This document shows positions 51,501 through 61,175 of a DNA stretch of 64,000 bases, piece by piece (within the stretch, counting starts at the first letter, position 1; every line of letters begins with the position of its first letter). Source of the stretch: Chryseobacterium sp. JV274 (GTDB lineage Bacteria; Bacteroidota; Bacteroidia; Flavobacteriales; Weeksellaceae). Below the pieces are notes generated by a model. It saw nothing but the letters and a program-made list of their open reading frames with translations. It was not told where the DNA came from and ran no database searches. The position numbers were made by a program, and so were the translations under genes. Where the stretch lies: positions 4,423,001-4,487,000 of the forward strand of contig NZ_LR824569.1 of NCBI RefSeq assembly GCF_903969135.1. The letters are read 5' to 3'.

Positions 51501-52475
51501 CTAAGATCTGTTATCAAACAATTCGTGCAGTTTTTTCTGCAGAACCTTTTTGTCGGGAAGCTGCGTTTTGTATTCAGAAACCATTGTCGGAGAAAGACTT
51601 CTACTGAGCGCATATTCTACTACTTCGCTGTCCTTGTCTTTACAAAGCAGTACGCCGATGCTTGGATTTTCGTTCTGACGTTTAACATCCCTGTCCAGAG
51701 CTTCTAGATAAAAGTTAAGCTGACCCAGATGTTCGGGTTTGAATTTATCTGCTTTCAGTTCGAAAGCGACAAGGCATTGCAGCCCCCTGTGGAAGAATAA
51801 AAGATCGATATAAAAATCAGAATTGCCGACCTGTACTTTGTACTCTTCGCTGATAAAAAGAAAATCCCGTCCTAACTCCAGGATAAAATTTTTCATCTGC
51901 TCAATTAAACCTTTTTGGAGATCATTTTCATTGAATGTTTCAGGCAGATTTAAAAAGTCAAATACATAGCTGTCTTTAAATGTATTGACTATATCAGCGT
52001 TGGTTTCTCTCAACACTGTTGAGAGTTTTGAATTTCCAATCATCGTTCTTTCAAAAAGGCTGCTGGATATCTGTCTCTCTAACTCCCGGAAGCTATAATT
52101 TTCCTGTTTGGTCAACTTGATATAAAATTCCCTTTCCTCGATTGATTTACATCTGGAGAATATGGACAGATTATGAGACCAGCTGATTTCTCTCAACAGT
52201 GTTGAGATTTTTGGAAATTCCTTGTAAGTCTCATAAAATTGCTTCATTCTCCATAGATTCTTATCCGAAAAACCTTTTAGTTCAGGTTCATGAGTCTGGA
52301 TAAACTGAGAAAGTTCTTTAACCACAGACTGTCCCCATTCACTCAGCTCAACCTTTTTGCTTATATACTCACCAATATTCCAGTATAGATCGATGAGTTC
52401 CTCATTGACTTTTCTTATTGCATTGTTACGAGACTGTTTGATGAGCTCAATAATATCTGTGAACCTTTTATCCAT
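51501..52475 (-). CDS. PDDEXK nuclease-family protein (DUF1016/YhcG-like)
   Basis: A 324-aa protein. The N-terminal DUF1016 part (FTDIIELIKQSRNNAIRKVN, YWNIGEYISKKVE, GFSDKNLWRMKQFYETY) and a C-terminal PDDEXK-like nuclease core (DFYIDLLFFHRGLQCLVAFE, LKADKFKPEHLGQLNFYLEA, PSIGVLLCKDKDSEVVEYAL) are both recognisable. The motif D-x8-11-E-x-K is intact. Such proteins are linked with defence or DNA processing in mobile elements; the exact role is unknown. It lies on the opposite strand inside the tra operon, splitting traD from traE. Confidence 0.88.
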   Translation of the reverse strand: MDKRFTDIIELIKQSRNNAIRKVNEELIDLYWNIGEYISKKVELSEWGQSVVKELSQFIQTHEPELKGFSDKNLWRMKQFYETYKEFPKISTLLREISWSHNLSIFSRCKSIEEREFYIKLTKQENYSFRELERQISSSLFERTMIGNSKLSTVLRETNADIVNTFKDSYVFDFLNLPETFNENDLQKGLIEQMKNFILELGRDFLFISEEYKVQVGNSDFYIDLLFFHRGLQCLVAFELKADKFKPEHLGQLNFYLEALDRDVKRQNENPSIGVLLCKDKDSEVVEYALSRSLSPTMVSEYKTQLPDKKVLQKKLHELFDNRS

Positions 52476-52662
52476 GATTTCTCTTTTTTGAAATTCCTTA
52501 CAAATTTACAATTAATTATACAGGAATTCTGACTGGCGCACGGTTCTTTAACAGCCAAAAGATTCCATCCAATGCCATTCCTGTTACTGAGTATCTAGAC
52601 TCGGACATCTTTGTCTTCAAGCCCGTAAAGTGCGGGTTTCATAATCAAAAAATCTATTCATT
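52476..52662. other. Region between nuclease gene and traE
   Basis: Contains a small hairpin AAGCCCG/CGGGTTT (52619-52639) shortly before traE and presumably the divergent promoters needed because the nuclease gene interrupts the operon. No ORF was seen. Confidence 0.4.
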
Positions 52663-52968
52663 ATGAAAAAACAAAGAAAAAAATTGCTGTATGCTGTTTT
52701 AACATTGGTAACAATTAATTCGGTATTTGGTCAAGGCAATGGTTCAGCCGGAATTAACGAAGCTACACAGATGGTCACCTCTTATTTTGAGCCGGCTACC
52801 CAATTAATTTACGCCATAGGTGCAGTAGTAGGACTCATTGGAGGAGTCAAGGTTTACAACAAGTTCAGCAGCGGTGATCCTGACACCAGTAAAACCGCTG
52901 CAAGCTGGTTTGGAGCATGTATCTTCCTCATAGTTGCAGCGACAATTCTTCGCTCATTCTTCCTTTAA
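52663..52968 (+). CDS. traE: Conjugative transposon protein TraE (DUF4134)
   Basis: A 101-aa protein with signal or first helix KKLLYAVLTLVTINSVFGQ. The VirB2-like pattern INEATQMVTSYFEPATQLIY is followed by two membrane helices (IYAIGAVVGLIGGVKVY, WFGACIFLIVAATILRSFF). This DUF4134 protein is the pilin-like subunit of Bacteroidetes conjugation systems. Its stop touches the traF start. Confidence 0.9.
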   Translation: MKKQRKKLLYAVLTLVTINSVFGQGNGSAGINEATQMVTSYFEPATQLIYAIGAVVGLIGGVKVYNKFSSGDPDTSKTAASWFGACIFLIVAATILRSFFL

Positions 52969-53310
52969 ATGACGGTTATGAATATCTATTATATCAATAA
53001 AGGAATAGGACGGACGGTAGAGTTCAAGGGACTTAAAGCGCAATACCTCTTTATCTTCAGTGGAGGGCTCTTAGGAATATTGATCTGTGTCATGGTTATG
53101 TATATGGCAGGTGTCAATACTTATTTGTGTTTGATTCTTGGAGGAGTTAGCAGTGGACTTCTTACCGGGCAGACTTTCGCACTGAATAGAAAATACGGGG
53201 AACATGGTCTGATGAAAATGGGTGCTCAAAAAAAGCATCCAAAATACATCATCAGTCGAAAGAGTATTTATCGGTATTTGAAATCTAACCGTAAAAGAAC
53301 AGACGTATGA
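52969..53310 (+). CDS. traF: Conjugative transposon protein TraF (DUF4133)
   Basis: A 113-aa protein with two membrane helices (YLFIFSGGLLGILICVMVMY and TYLCLILGGVSSGLLTGQTF) and the DUF4133 signature YYINKGIGRTVEFKGLKAQY. It resembles VirB3. The start may be 52969 or the in-frame ATG at 52978. It overlaps traG by 4 nt. Confidence 0.88.
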   Translation: MTVMNIYYINKGIGRTVEFKGLKAQYLFIFSGGLLGILICVMVMYMAGVNTYLCLILGGVSSGLLTGQTFALNRKYGEHGLMKMGAQKKHPKYIISRKSIYRYLKSNRKRTDV

Positions 53311-55817
53311 GAAATTCTTCCAAAGCAGCAACCTTGGAAAGCAAATTTCCACTGCTTGCGATTGAAAATGATTGTATCATTTCAAAGGACGCTGATGTGA
53401 CCATCTGCTTTAAGGTCAGACTCCCCGAACTGTTTACCGTTGCTTCCGCTGAGTATGAAGCCATCCATTCCGTTTGGTTTAAAGTGATTAAAACATTACC
53501 GGATTTCACCATTGTTCACAAACAGGACTGGTTTATCAAAGAAAACTACAATCCTGATTTGTCAAAAGACGACCAGAGTTTTCTTTCCAAATCATTTGAA
53601 AGACATTTCAATGAGAGACCCTTTTTAAATCATTACTGCTATCTCTTTATAACGAAAACCAGTAAGGAGAGAATGAGGATGCAGAGCAATTTTTCTTCTC
53701 TCTGTAAAGGCAAGCTGATTCCAAAAGAGATTAAAGACAAAGAAATCATTGGTCGTTTTCTTGAAGCGGTCGATCAGCTGGAGCGGATAATGAATGATAG
53801 TGGTTATATCCATCTGGAAAGGATGACAGAAGATGAGATAGCAGGAACTTCCGAGAGGTCTGGACTACTGGAACAGTATCTGACTCTATCCCGTGAAACC
53901 CATCCGTCATTGCAGGACATCAAATTAGGCTCGGAAGAAATGCGGATTGGTAATAACCGGATTAGTATGCACACCTTATCGGATACTGAGGATTTACCAG
54001 GCACAGTTTCATCACATAGTCGGTATGAGAAGTTAAGCACCGACCGCAGTGATTGTCTTCTTTCATTTGCTTCTCCGGTGGGACTTCTGCTCAGTTGCAA
54101 TCACATTTATAACCAATATCTGTTCATCGACAACAGTGATGAGAACCTTCGCCAGTTTGAAAAATCTGCAAGGAATATGCACTCTTTAGCCAGATATAGT
54201 AGAGCCAATCAGATCAATAAGGAATGGATTGAAAAGTATTTAAATGAAGCACATTCTTTCGGGTTACAATCTATCCGCGCTCATTTTAATGTGATGTCAT
54301 GGTCTGATAATTCTGCTGAGCTCAAACAATTAAAAAATGATACGGGTAGTGCGCTAGCCTTAATGGAATGTAGGCCCCGTCATAATACGACAGATACAGC
54401 AACATTATATTGGGCTGGAATTCCCGGTAATGCAGGAGATTTTCCTAGTGAAGAAAGCTTTTACACATTTATTGAACCTGCTTTGTGTTTTTTCACAGAA
54501 GAGACCAACTACCAGGATTCACCATCACCTTTTGGGATCAAAATGGCTGACCGCCTAACGGGAAAGCCTATTCATCTGGATATTTCAGATCTGCCGATGA
54601 AACAGGGGATTATCACCAATAGAAATAAATTTATCCTCGGACCATCGGGCAGTGGTAAATCATTCTTCACCAACCATATGGTGCGACAGTATTATGAGCA
54701 GGGAGCGCATGTCCTTCTTGTAGATACCGGAAATTCCTATCAGGGATTATGTGAACTCATTAAAGGAAAGACCAAAGGAGAGGACGGGGTTTATTTCACT
54801 TATACCGAGGACAATCCTATCGCTTTCAATCCATTCTATACTGATGACGGCGTTTTTGACATTGAAAAAAGGGAGAGTATAAAAACCTTGATTCTGACTC
54901 TTTGGAAAAGAGACGATGAACCACCAACCCGTTCAGAGGAAGTGGCACTCTCCAATGCAGTCAGCGGATATATCGAAAGAATTAAAACCGATGACCAGCA
55001 TCCTTCTTTCAATGGATTCTATGAGTACGTCAAAGATGACTATCAGAAAGTATTGGAGCAAAAGAAAGTCAGGGAAAAAGACTTTGATATTGCCAACTTT
55101 CTCAATGTGCTGGAACCTTACTATAGAGGAGGAGAGTATGACTATCTGCTCAATTCAGAGAAACAGCTGGACTTATTATCCAAGCGTTTTATTGTCTTTG
55201 AAATCGATGCCATTAAAGATCATAAGATTCTGTTCCCTATTGTGACCATTATCATAATGGAAGTCTTCATCAATAAGATGCGAAGACTCAAAGGAGTCAG
55301 AAAACTCATCCTCATCGAAGAAGCCTGGAAAGCCATTGCCAAGGAGGGGATGGCTGAGTATATCAAGTACCTGTTCAAGACCGTCAGGAAATTCTTCGGA
55401 GAAGCCATTGTAGTAACTCAGGAAGTCGATGATATCATTCAGTCACCGATTGTGAAAGAAAGTATCATTAATAATTCGGATTGTAAGATTCTTCTTGACC
55501 AAAGGAAGTATATGAACAAGTTCGATGATATTCAGGCGATGCTGGGATTGACTGATAAAGAAAAGTCCCAGGTGCTGTCGATCAATATGAACAACGATCC
55601 GAGAAGGCTGTACAAGGAAGTCTGGATTGGACTGGGTGGAACGCACTCTGCAGTCTATGCCACTGAAGTTTCAACAGAAGAATATCTGGCATATACTACA
55701 GAAGAAACGGAAAAGATGGAAGTGATGAATCTTGCATCAGAACTTGATGGGAATGTCGAACATGCCATCAAGAGGATTTCTCTTAGTAGAATCAAATCGA
55801 ATAGAAAAGACAATTAA
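53307..55817 (+). CDS. traG: TraG, VirB4-type conjugation ATPase
   Basis: An 836-aa protein. An N-terminal TraG/VirB4 domain (LLAIENDCIISKDADVTICF) is followed by a P-loop ATPase with Walker A LGPSGSGKSFFTNH near residue 445 and Walker B RKLILIEEAWKAIA. The motif VVTQEVDDI lies downstream. It drives assembly of the mating channel. The 4-nt overlap with traF shows coupling, and traI follows after 21 bp. Confidence 0.94.
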   Translation: MRNSSKAATLESKFPLLAIENDCIISKDADVTICFKVRLPELFTVASAEYEAIHSVWFKVIKTLPDFTIVHKQDWFIKENYNPDLSKDDQSFLSKSFERHFNERPFLNHYCYLFITKTSKERMRMQSNFSSLCKGKLIPKEIKDKEIIGRFLEAVDQLERIMNDSGYIHLERMTEDEIAGTSERSGLLEQYLTLSRETHPSLQDIKLGSEEMRIGNNRISMHTLSDTEDLPGTVSSHSRYEKLSTDRSDCLLSFASPVGLLLSCNHIYNQYLFIDNSDENLRQFEKSARNMHSLARYSRANQINKEWIEKYLNEAHSFGLQSIRAHFNVMSWSDNSAELKQLKNDTGSALALMECRPRHNTTDTATLYWAGIPGNAGDFPSEESFYTFIEPALCFFTEETNYQDSPSPFGIKMADRLTGKPIHLDISDLPMKQGIITNRNKFILGPSGSGKSFFTNHMVRQYYEQGAHVLLVDTGNSYQGLCELIKGKTKGEDGVYFTYTEDNPIAFNPFYTDDGVFDIEKRESIKTLILTLWKRDDEPPTRSEEVALSNAVSGYIERIKTDDQHPSFNGFYEYVKDDYQKVLEQKKVREKDFDIANFLNVLEPYYRGGEYDYLLNSEKQLDLLSKRFIVFEIDAIKDHKILFPIVTIIIMEVFINKMRRLKGVRKLILIEEAWKAIAKEGMAEYIKYLFKTVRKFFGEAIVVTQEVDDIIQSPIVKESIINNSDCKILLDQRKYMNKFDDIQAMLGLTDKEKSQVLSINMNNDPRRLYKEVWIGLGGTHSAVYATEVSTEEYLAYTTEETEKMEVMNLASELDGNVEHAIKRISLSRIKSNRKDN

Positions 55818-55838
55818 ATCATTTAAAAATGTACAACA

Positions 55839-56471
55839 ATGAAAAATTTAATCATTAAAACCTTAATGGTAGCATTTTTTGCTGCCATAACCTATACAAA
55901 AGCACAATTTGTCGTAACAGACCCCGCAAACCTGGCTTCGGGAATTTTGAACTCAGCCAATGAAATTGTACAGACTTCATCAACGGTATCTAACGTTGTT
56001 AAGAACTTCAATGAAGTTAAGAAAGTGTATGAACAGGGTAAGGAGTATTATGACCAGCTGAAAGCCATTAATAATCTGGTCAAAGATGCCAGAAAGGTTC
56101 AGCAGACCGTCCTTTTAGTGGGTGATGTTTCTGAGATGTATGTCAACAATTTCGGAAAGATGCTCAATGATCCCAACTTCAATGCTCAAGAATTAGCGTC
56201 GATTGCCAATGGTTATTCTGCACTTCTTACCGAGAGTACAGAGCTATTGAAAGAACTGAAAGAGATCATCACCTCTAACGGTCTTTCTCTGAATGATAAA
56301 GAAAGGATGGATGTTGTTGACCGGGTTTATAAAGAGGTTAAAGCTTATCATAATCTTGTACGATACTATACCAATAAGAATATTTCGGTTAGTTATCTGA
56401 GAGCTAAAAAGCAGAACAATACCCAAAGGGTGTTAGATCTTTACGGAACCTCTAATCAAAAATACTGGTAA
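55839..56471 (+). CDS. traI: Conjugative transposon protein TraI (DUF4141)
   Basis: A 210-aa secreted protein. Signal peptide NLIIKTLMVAFFAAITYTKA, then FVVTDPANLASGILNSANEI and a long helical region, as in VirB5/TrbJ-like proteins. DUF4141 proteins occupy this position after TraG in Bacteroidetes ICEs and may form the pilus tip or an adhesin. One base separates its stop from the traJ start. Confidence 0.85.
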   Translation: MKNLIIKTLMVAFFAAITYTKAQFVVTDPANLASGILNSANEIVQTSSTVSNVVKNFNEVKKVYEQGKEYYDQLKAINNLVKDARKVQQTVLLVGDVSEMYVNNFGKMLNDPNFNAQELASIANGYSALLTESTELLKELKEIITSNGLSLNDKERMDVVDRVYKEVKAYHNLVRYYTNKNISVSYLRAKKQNNTQRVLDLYGTSNQKYW

Positions 56472-56472
56472 G

Positions 56473-57465
56473 ATGGAACCAAGCAACTTACATGAAGTCC
56501 TACGTTCCGTTTATGAGGAAATGATGCCGATGTGCGCTGATATGGCTGCTGTGGCAAAAGGGGTCGCAGGATTAGGCGCTTTATTCTATGTAGCACTAAA
56601 AGTCTGGCAGTCATTGAGCCGTGCAGAATCGATTGATTTGTTTCCCATGCTGAGACCTTTTGCCATAGGCATCTGCATTATGTTTTTCACCACATTGGTT
56701 TTAGGAAGTTTTAATGGGGTAATGAGTCCCATCGTTCAGGGAAGCCATTCAATGCTGGAGAATCAGGTCTTAGATATGAACGAGCTGCAGCAGAAAAAGG
56801 ATCTTTTAGAACGAGAAGCGATGCTTAGGAATCCGGAGATGGCTTACCTTATTTCAAACGAAGAATTTGACAAGAAGCTGGAAGAGCTCGGATGGTCACC
56901 ATCGGATCTGGTCACGATGTCCGGAATGTATATTGAACGAGAAATGTTTGCCATCAAGAAAGATATCAGAGATGGTTTTCGTGAATTTCTTGAAATTCTG
57001 TTTCAGTCGGCAGCCTTAGTTATTGATACCATCAGAACCTTCTTTCTGATTGTCCTTTCAATATTAGGACCTATCGCATTTGCCATTTCTGTATGGGATG
57101 GTTTCCAAACTACTTTAACTCAATGGTTGACGAGATATGTTAGTGTTTATCTATGGCTTCCTGTTGCTGATATATTCAGTGCCATTCTTGCCAAGATACA
57201 GGCTTTGATCTTAGAACGGGATATCGAGATGCTCGCAGATCCCACTTTCATTCCCGATACCTCCAATACGGTATACATCATCTATATGGTGATTGGGATC
57301 ATAGGTTATTTTACGGTGCCAACGGTGACTGGCTGGGTAATTCAGGCAGGAGGCGCCGGCAATTTCATGCGTAATGTAAACCAAACTGCCACGAAATCAG
57401 GTAATGTTGCGGGAGCAGCAGTAGGTTCTGCCACAGGAAATATTTCGGGAAGATTATTAAAATAA
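56473..57465 (+). CDS. traJ: Conjugative transposon protein TraJ (VirB6-like)
   Basis: A 330-aa multi-pass membrane protein. Helices are visible at about 30-45, 60-80 (FAIGICIMFFTTLVLGSF), 175-200 (IDTIRTFFLIVLSILGPIAF), 225-245 and 265-285 (NTVYIIYMVIGIIGYFTV), with a Gly/Ala-rich C-terminus. The TraJ signature YLWLPVADIFSAILAKIQAL is present. It probably forms the inner-membrane channel. Confidence 0.9.
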   Translation: MEPSNLHEVLRSVYEEMMPMCADMAAVAKGVAGLGALFYVALKVWQSLSRAESIDLFPMLRPFAIGICIMFFTTLVLGSFNGVMSPIVQGSHSMLENQVLDMNELQQKKDLLEREAMLRNPEMAYLISNEEFDKKLEELGWSPSDLVTMSGMYIEREMFAIKKDIRDGFREFLEILFQSAALVIDTIRTFFLIVLSILGPIAFAISVWDGFQTTLTQWLTRYVSVYLWLPVADIFSAILAKIQALILERDIEMLADPTFIPDTSNTVYIIYMVIGIIGYFTVPTVTGWVIQAGGAGNFMRNVNQTATKSGNVAGAAVGSATGNISGRLLK

Positions 57466-57477
57466 AAATACAGTTCT

Positions 57478-58101
57478 ATGGAATTTAAAACATTAAGAAA
57501 TATTGAGAGCAGCTTCAAGCAGATCCGTTTATTTACATTCGTTTTTGCGGTGTTGTGTTTTGGAGTCGTAGGGGTAGTTGTCTTTAAATCCTATCAATTT
57601 GCCGAGAAGCAGCGTCAGAAGATCTACGTGCTGGACAACGGCAAATCATTAATGGTCGCGCTATCTCAGGATATGTCGATCAACAGACCTGTGGAAGCAA
57701 GAGAGCATGTGAGACGATTTCATGAATTGTTCTTCACCATTGCCCCAGATAAGAATGCTATTGAAAGTAATGTAAAAAGGGCTTTCAATTTGGCTGATCA
57801 ATCTGCATTCAATTACTATAAAGACCTTCAGGAAAAAGGGTACTATAACAGAATAATTTCCGGTAATATCCAGCAGAGAGTTGAGGTAGATAGTGTCGTT
57901 GCCAACTTTGACACTTACCCTTATGATGTTAAAACATACGCACGACAGTTTATAATCAGGTCCAGCAATCTTACCATCAGAAATTTAGTCACTAATTGTT
58001 CACTGGTTAATTCTGTACGGTCTGACAGCAATCCTCAGGGATTTATCATTGAAAAATTCAACGTGCTTGAAAATAGAGATGTCGAAACTGTTGAACGCTA
58101 A
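57478..58101 (+). CDS. traK: Conjugative transposon protein TraK (VirB8-like)
   Basis: A 207-aa protein with N-terminal helix LFTFVFAVLCFGVVGVVVF and the conserved TraK pattern KIYVLDNGKSLMVALSQDMS, INRPVEAREHVRRFHELFFT and YYKDLQEKGYYNRIISGN. The periplasmic domain resembles VirB8. It is followed by traL after 10 bp. Confidence 0.92.
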   Translation: MEFKTLRNIESSFKQIRLFTFVFAVLCFGVVGVVVFKSYQFAEKQRQKIYVLDNGKSLMVALSQDMSINRPVEAREHVRRFHELFFTIAPDKNAIESNVKRAFNLADQSAFNYYKDLQEKGYYNRIISGNIQQRVEVDSVVANFDTYPYDVKTYARQFIIRSSNLTIRNLVTNCSLVNSVRSDSNPQGFIIEKFNVLENRDVETVER

Positions 58102-58111
58102 TAAGACCGAT

Positions 58112-58381
58112 ATGAAAAAACTAAGAGATACACTCGAAAATTATGTTGCAAAGATTGATACACACTGGAAATCTCTTCCGGTAGAGCGACAAAAATTCCT
58201 GACCAAGGTTTTCTTTAGTGGTTATGTTTTGATAACCGTCATCGTCATTGTCAATATCTGTATTTCTACAGGTCAAAGAAGTAATACCATTTCTATTAAT
58301 CATATTGACGGCATTTCTAAGAAACTTATCGAAAAAAGATCGACGCATAATGAAATAGTAAACTCATCTACTAAAAAATAG
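58112..58381 (+). CDS. traL: Small membrane conjugation protein, TraL-like (DUF3989)
   Basis: An 89-aa protein from ATG 58112; the in-frame ATG at 58049 lies inside traK and is rejected. One helix is present (FSGYVLITVIVIVNICIST), preceded by LRDTLENYVAKIDTHWKSLP. The position between traK and traM and the single helix fit the DUF3989/TraL proteins. Function is unknown. Confidence 0.75.
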   Translation: MKKLRDTLENYVAKIDTHWKSLPVERQKFLTKVFFSGYVLITVIVIVNICISTGQRSNTISINHIDGISKKLIEKRSTHNEIVNSSTKK

Positions 58382-58384
58382 GAT

Positions 58385-59683
58385 ATGAAAGATTCAGAGA
58401 AAATTAGAGTGACAGAAAATGATCTCTCCCAAAATTCTAACGGAGTGAATGATCATCCCAAGGCTCAATGGGAAAGATTAAAGAAACCTTTCATCTACTT
58501 TTTGATGACTGCTGTATGTGCATCATGCTTTTACCTCATTTTTAAACCAAAAGCCAACAATACGATTATTGAAGAGGATGGTTTTAATACAGCTATTCCA
58601 CAGGCAAAAGACGGTCAATTGCAGTCTGATAAGCAAAAGGCTTATGAGCAGCAGCTATTGGAGCAAAAGAATGAAGAAAAAAGAAATGCTGTAACCACCT
58701 TATCCGATTATTGGAATGACCAAAGTGATTCAAATTCAAATAACAATCCATCAAGTGTAACGGCTAGAACGAGGATTCTTCAGCAATCAGATCAGAATGC
58801 CGTGAACAGCTATCGTAATGCTCAACAGACCTTGAGTTCATTTTATGGTCGGGATGATCAGGAAGTCAATAATCTGAGGAAAGAAATTTCAAGATTAAAG
58901 AATGAAGCCATGCAGAACAATACTGCTCCTGCGGGTCTTGGAATGAACGATCAATTAGAACTCATGGAAAAATCATATCAGATGGCAGCTAAATACCTTC
59001 CAACGACTTCAAAACAGGAAGAGCTGGCCCCAAAAGAAGAGGTGGAAATACCAACTGAAAAGAAGATTAAATTGACTTTAGCAAAACCAGCACATCCCAC
59101 TATTGTTTCTTCATTGTACAGAGAACCAGCAGACAGTGCCTTTATTGCAGGTTTAAATCAGAATAGATTTTACGACAGTCAAAATGATTCAGAAAACTCG
59201 GTTCAAACAAAAAACGCAATAAGAGGTGTGGTCTATGAAACTAAGACTTTGGTCAACGAAAGTACATTATCTATAAGGCTTTCAGAAGCGATAAAAGTCG
59301 GACGAGCTGAAATTCCAATTGGGAGTTTACTGATTGCAGTAAGCAAATTTCAGGGTGGGAGGCTTCAGTTAAAAATATCTTCCATTCAATCTCAAGGTAA
59401 GATCTATCCTGTAGAAATCAATGTTTATGACACTGACGGTCAGATGGGATTGTATGTTCCTTATTCAGCGGAGCAGAATGCGGTAAGCGATATTGTAGCT
59501 AATATGAGCCAGACTTCAGGTACTAATATTATGATGACCCAATCTGCAGGACAACAGATTGCAGCTGATCTGAGCAGGGGAGTAGTACAGGGACTGTCTG
59601 GTTATTTTCAGAAGAGAGTCAGACAATTGAAAGTAACTGTAAAAGCTGGCCATCAAGTTTTACTCTTACCCAAAAATAACTAA
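58385..59683 (+). CDS. traM: Conjugative transposon protein TraM (VirB10-like)
   Basis: A 432-aa protein with one N-terminal helix at about 38-56 (FIYFLMTAVCASCFYLIFK). A Gln/Asn-rich linker is followed by the TraM domain from about residue 275 (NAIRGVVYETKTLVNESTLS, IRLSEAIKVGRAEIPIGSLL, YPVEINVYDTDGQMGLYVP). It spans the periplasm like VirB10. Three bases separate it from traL. Confidence 0.92.
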   Translation: MKDSEKIRVTENDLSQNSNGVNDHPKAQWERLKKPFIYFLMTAVCASCFYLIFKPKANNTIIEEDGFNTAIPQAKDGQLQSDKQKAYEQQLLEQKNEEKRNAVTTLSDYWNDQSDSNSNNNPSSVTARTRILQQSDQNAVNSYRNAQQTLSSFYGRDDQEVNNLRKEISRLKNEAMQNNTAPAGLGMNDQLELMEKSYQMAAKYLPTTSKQEELAPKEEVEIPTEKKIKLTLAKPAHPTIVSSLYREPADSAFIAGLNQNRFYDSQNDSENSVQTKNAIRGVVYETKTLVNESTLSIRLSEAIKVGRAEIPIGSLLIAVSKFQGGRLQLKISSIQSQGKIYPVEINVYDTDGQMGLYVPYSAEQNAVSDIVANMSQTSGTNIMMTQSAGQQIAADLSRGVVQGLSGYFQKRVRQLKVTVKAGHQVLLLPKNN

Positions 59684-59698
59684 TCAAAAAAAATAAAA

Positions 59699-60601
59699 AT
59701 GAATACACAAAAGAGTCATTATATTCTCATTATGCTATTACTTCTATTAGTAAGCAAGGCATTTGGGCAGGATTCTGTGACAACTTATTATTCCTTGGAA
59801 GAGGGAAAATTAGAGCCTTTCAGGATACAGGTTACCTACAATAAAACCAGTCATCTGATATTTCCTACATCAATACGATATGTTGACCTGGGGAGTGAAC
59901 TGTTAGTTGCCAATAAGGCAGAGCCTATCGGAAATGTTCTCCGGATCAAATCGGCTGTAAGAGATTTTGAAGAGGAAACCAATTTTTCGGTCATTACTGA
60001 AGATGGAAAATTTTATAGTTTTGATGCATCTTACAGTTCTTATCCCGATATATTAAGCTACGATTTAGTAAAACTTCAGAGAGGTATTGAAAGGCAATAT
60101 GCTACTGATGTATTATTTGAAGATCTTAAAGGAAGCTCAACTTCTCTCACCTGGCTCATTATGGAAAATCTTTACAGGAAAAGCAACAGAACTATTAAGC
60201 ATATTGTTTCGAAAAGTTATGGAATTGAGTTTTCAGTCAGGGCACTCCACGTTAATGAAAGCAAATTTTATTTCACATTGCAGGTTAAGAATCAAAGTAA
60301 TGTGGGGTATGCTATTGAGCTAGTCAATTTTAAAATTGTCAATAAAAAGAACTTAAAGCGAACGGTCGTTCAGGATAAGATTTTAGAGAAGGTTCGCACC
60401 TATTTCCCGGAAACGACCGTAGCTAATCATTCAGACAGTAAAGGGATTTATATGCTTGATCAGTTTACGCTCTTAAAAGATCAGGTTTTGGAAATTGAAA
60501 TTCTGGAAAAGAATGGGGGAAGGCATCTGAAAGTACAGCTTGAAAACGAAGATCTGGTTCATGCAAGATTGATACATAGTTTAACCATTAAAACGGAGTA
60601 A
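59699..60601 (+). CDS. traN: Conjugative transposon protein TraN (VirB9-like)
   Basis: A 300-aa secreted protein. Signal peptide ILIMLLLLLVSKAFGQ, then the TraN pattern TYNKTSHLIFPTSIRYVDLG, SELLVANKAEPIGNVLRIKS and EETNFSVITEDGKFYSFDA. It forms the outer-membrane-proximal ring of the channel with TraM. It is followed by traO after 1 bp. Confidence 0.92.
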   Translation: MNTQKSHYILIMLLLLLVSKAFGQDSVTTYYSLEEGKLEPFRIQVTYNKTSHLIFPTSIRYVDLGSELLVANKAEPIGNVLRIKSAVRDFEEETNFSVITEDGKFYSFDASYSSYPDILSYDLVKLQRGIERQYATDVLFEDLKGSSTSLTWLIMENLYRKSNRTIKHIVSKSYGIEFSVRALHVNESKFYFTLQVKNQSNVGYAIELVNFKIVNKKNLKRTVVQDKILEKVRTYFPETTVANHSDSKGIYMLDQFTLLKDQVLEIEILEKNGGRHLKVQLENEDLVHARLIHSLTIKTE

Positions 60602-60602
60602 G

Positions 60603-61163
60603 ATGCACAAAATATTTTTAACAGTCATCTTCATGATGATAATGAGTAGCAAAATATTTGCTCAACAGATGATTCCTAAGCAAATTGGTGTTGAATTTTC
60701 TTATTCAGTATTTCGAAAATCTCCAGAAAAACAAAATTATATGTTAAGTATTGGGCTTGTTTCTTACTCGAAGAATGGTAATTACTTTTTTGGACTGGCA
60801 GAATATGGTAGAAAATATTATAAATACACAAGCGGCGATATCCCGATAGATAGTTTCCTGCTGAGCAGTGGGTACAGTTTTTATGTTTGGGGAGACTTCA
60901 TGCGAAATGTCAATTTTAATCTGGGAATTGGAGGTCTTGTTGGTTATGAGCAGATTAATAGAGGTGATGAATTGTTGTATGATGGATCAAAGCTTAACTC
61001 TACAGGTAATTTTATTTATGGGACGAACGGTAAGCTGTCTATTGAAAGCTATCTGACTGAGCATTTAGTTTTCCTGGTCAACGGGCAACTTCGCTTTTTG
61101 AAAAATAGTCAAATGGTTAATTTTCACTCTCTGCTGGGGGTTGGAATAAGATATAATTTCTAA
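60603..61163 (+). CDS. traO: Conjugative transposon protein TraO
   Basis: A 186-aa secreted protein. Signal peptide IFLTVIFMMIMSSKIFAQQ, then IPKQIGVEFSYSVFRKSPEK and a beta-rich pattern ending in VGIRYNF, an outer-membrane barrel-type C-terminus. It occupies the TraO position, 12 bp before traQ. The role is probably outer-membrane anchoring of the channel; this is inferred. Confidence 0.85.
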   Translation: MHKIFLTVIFMMIMSSKIFAQQMIPKQIGVEFSYSVFRKSPEKQNYMLSIGLVSYSKNGNYFFGLAEYGRKYYKYTSGDIPIDSFLLSSGYSFYVWGDFMRNVNFNLGIGGLVGYEQINRGDELLYDGSKLNSTGNFIYGTNGKLSIESYLTEHLVFLVNGQLRFLKNSQMVNFHSLLGVGIRYNF

Positions 61164-61175
61164 AAATAATGAAAA

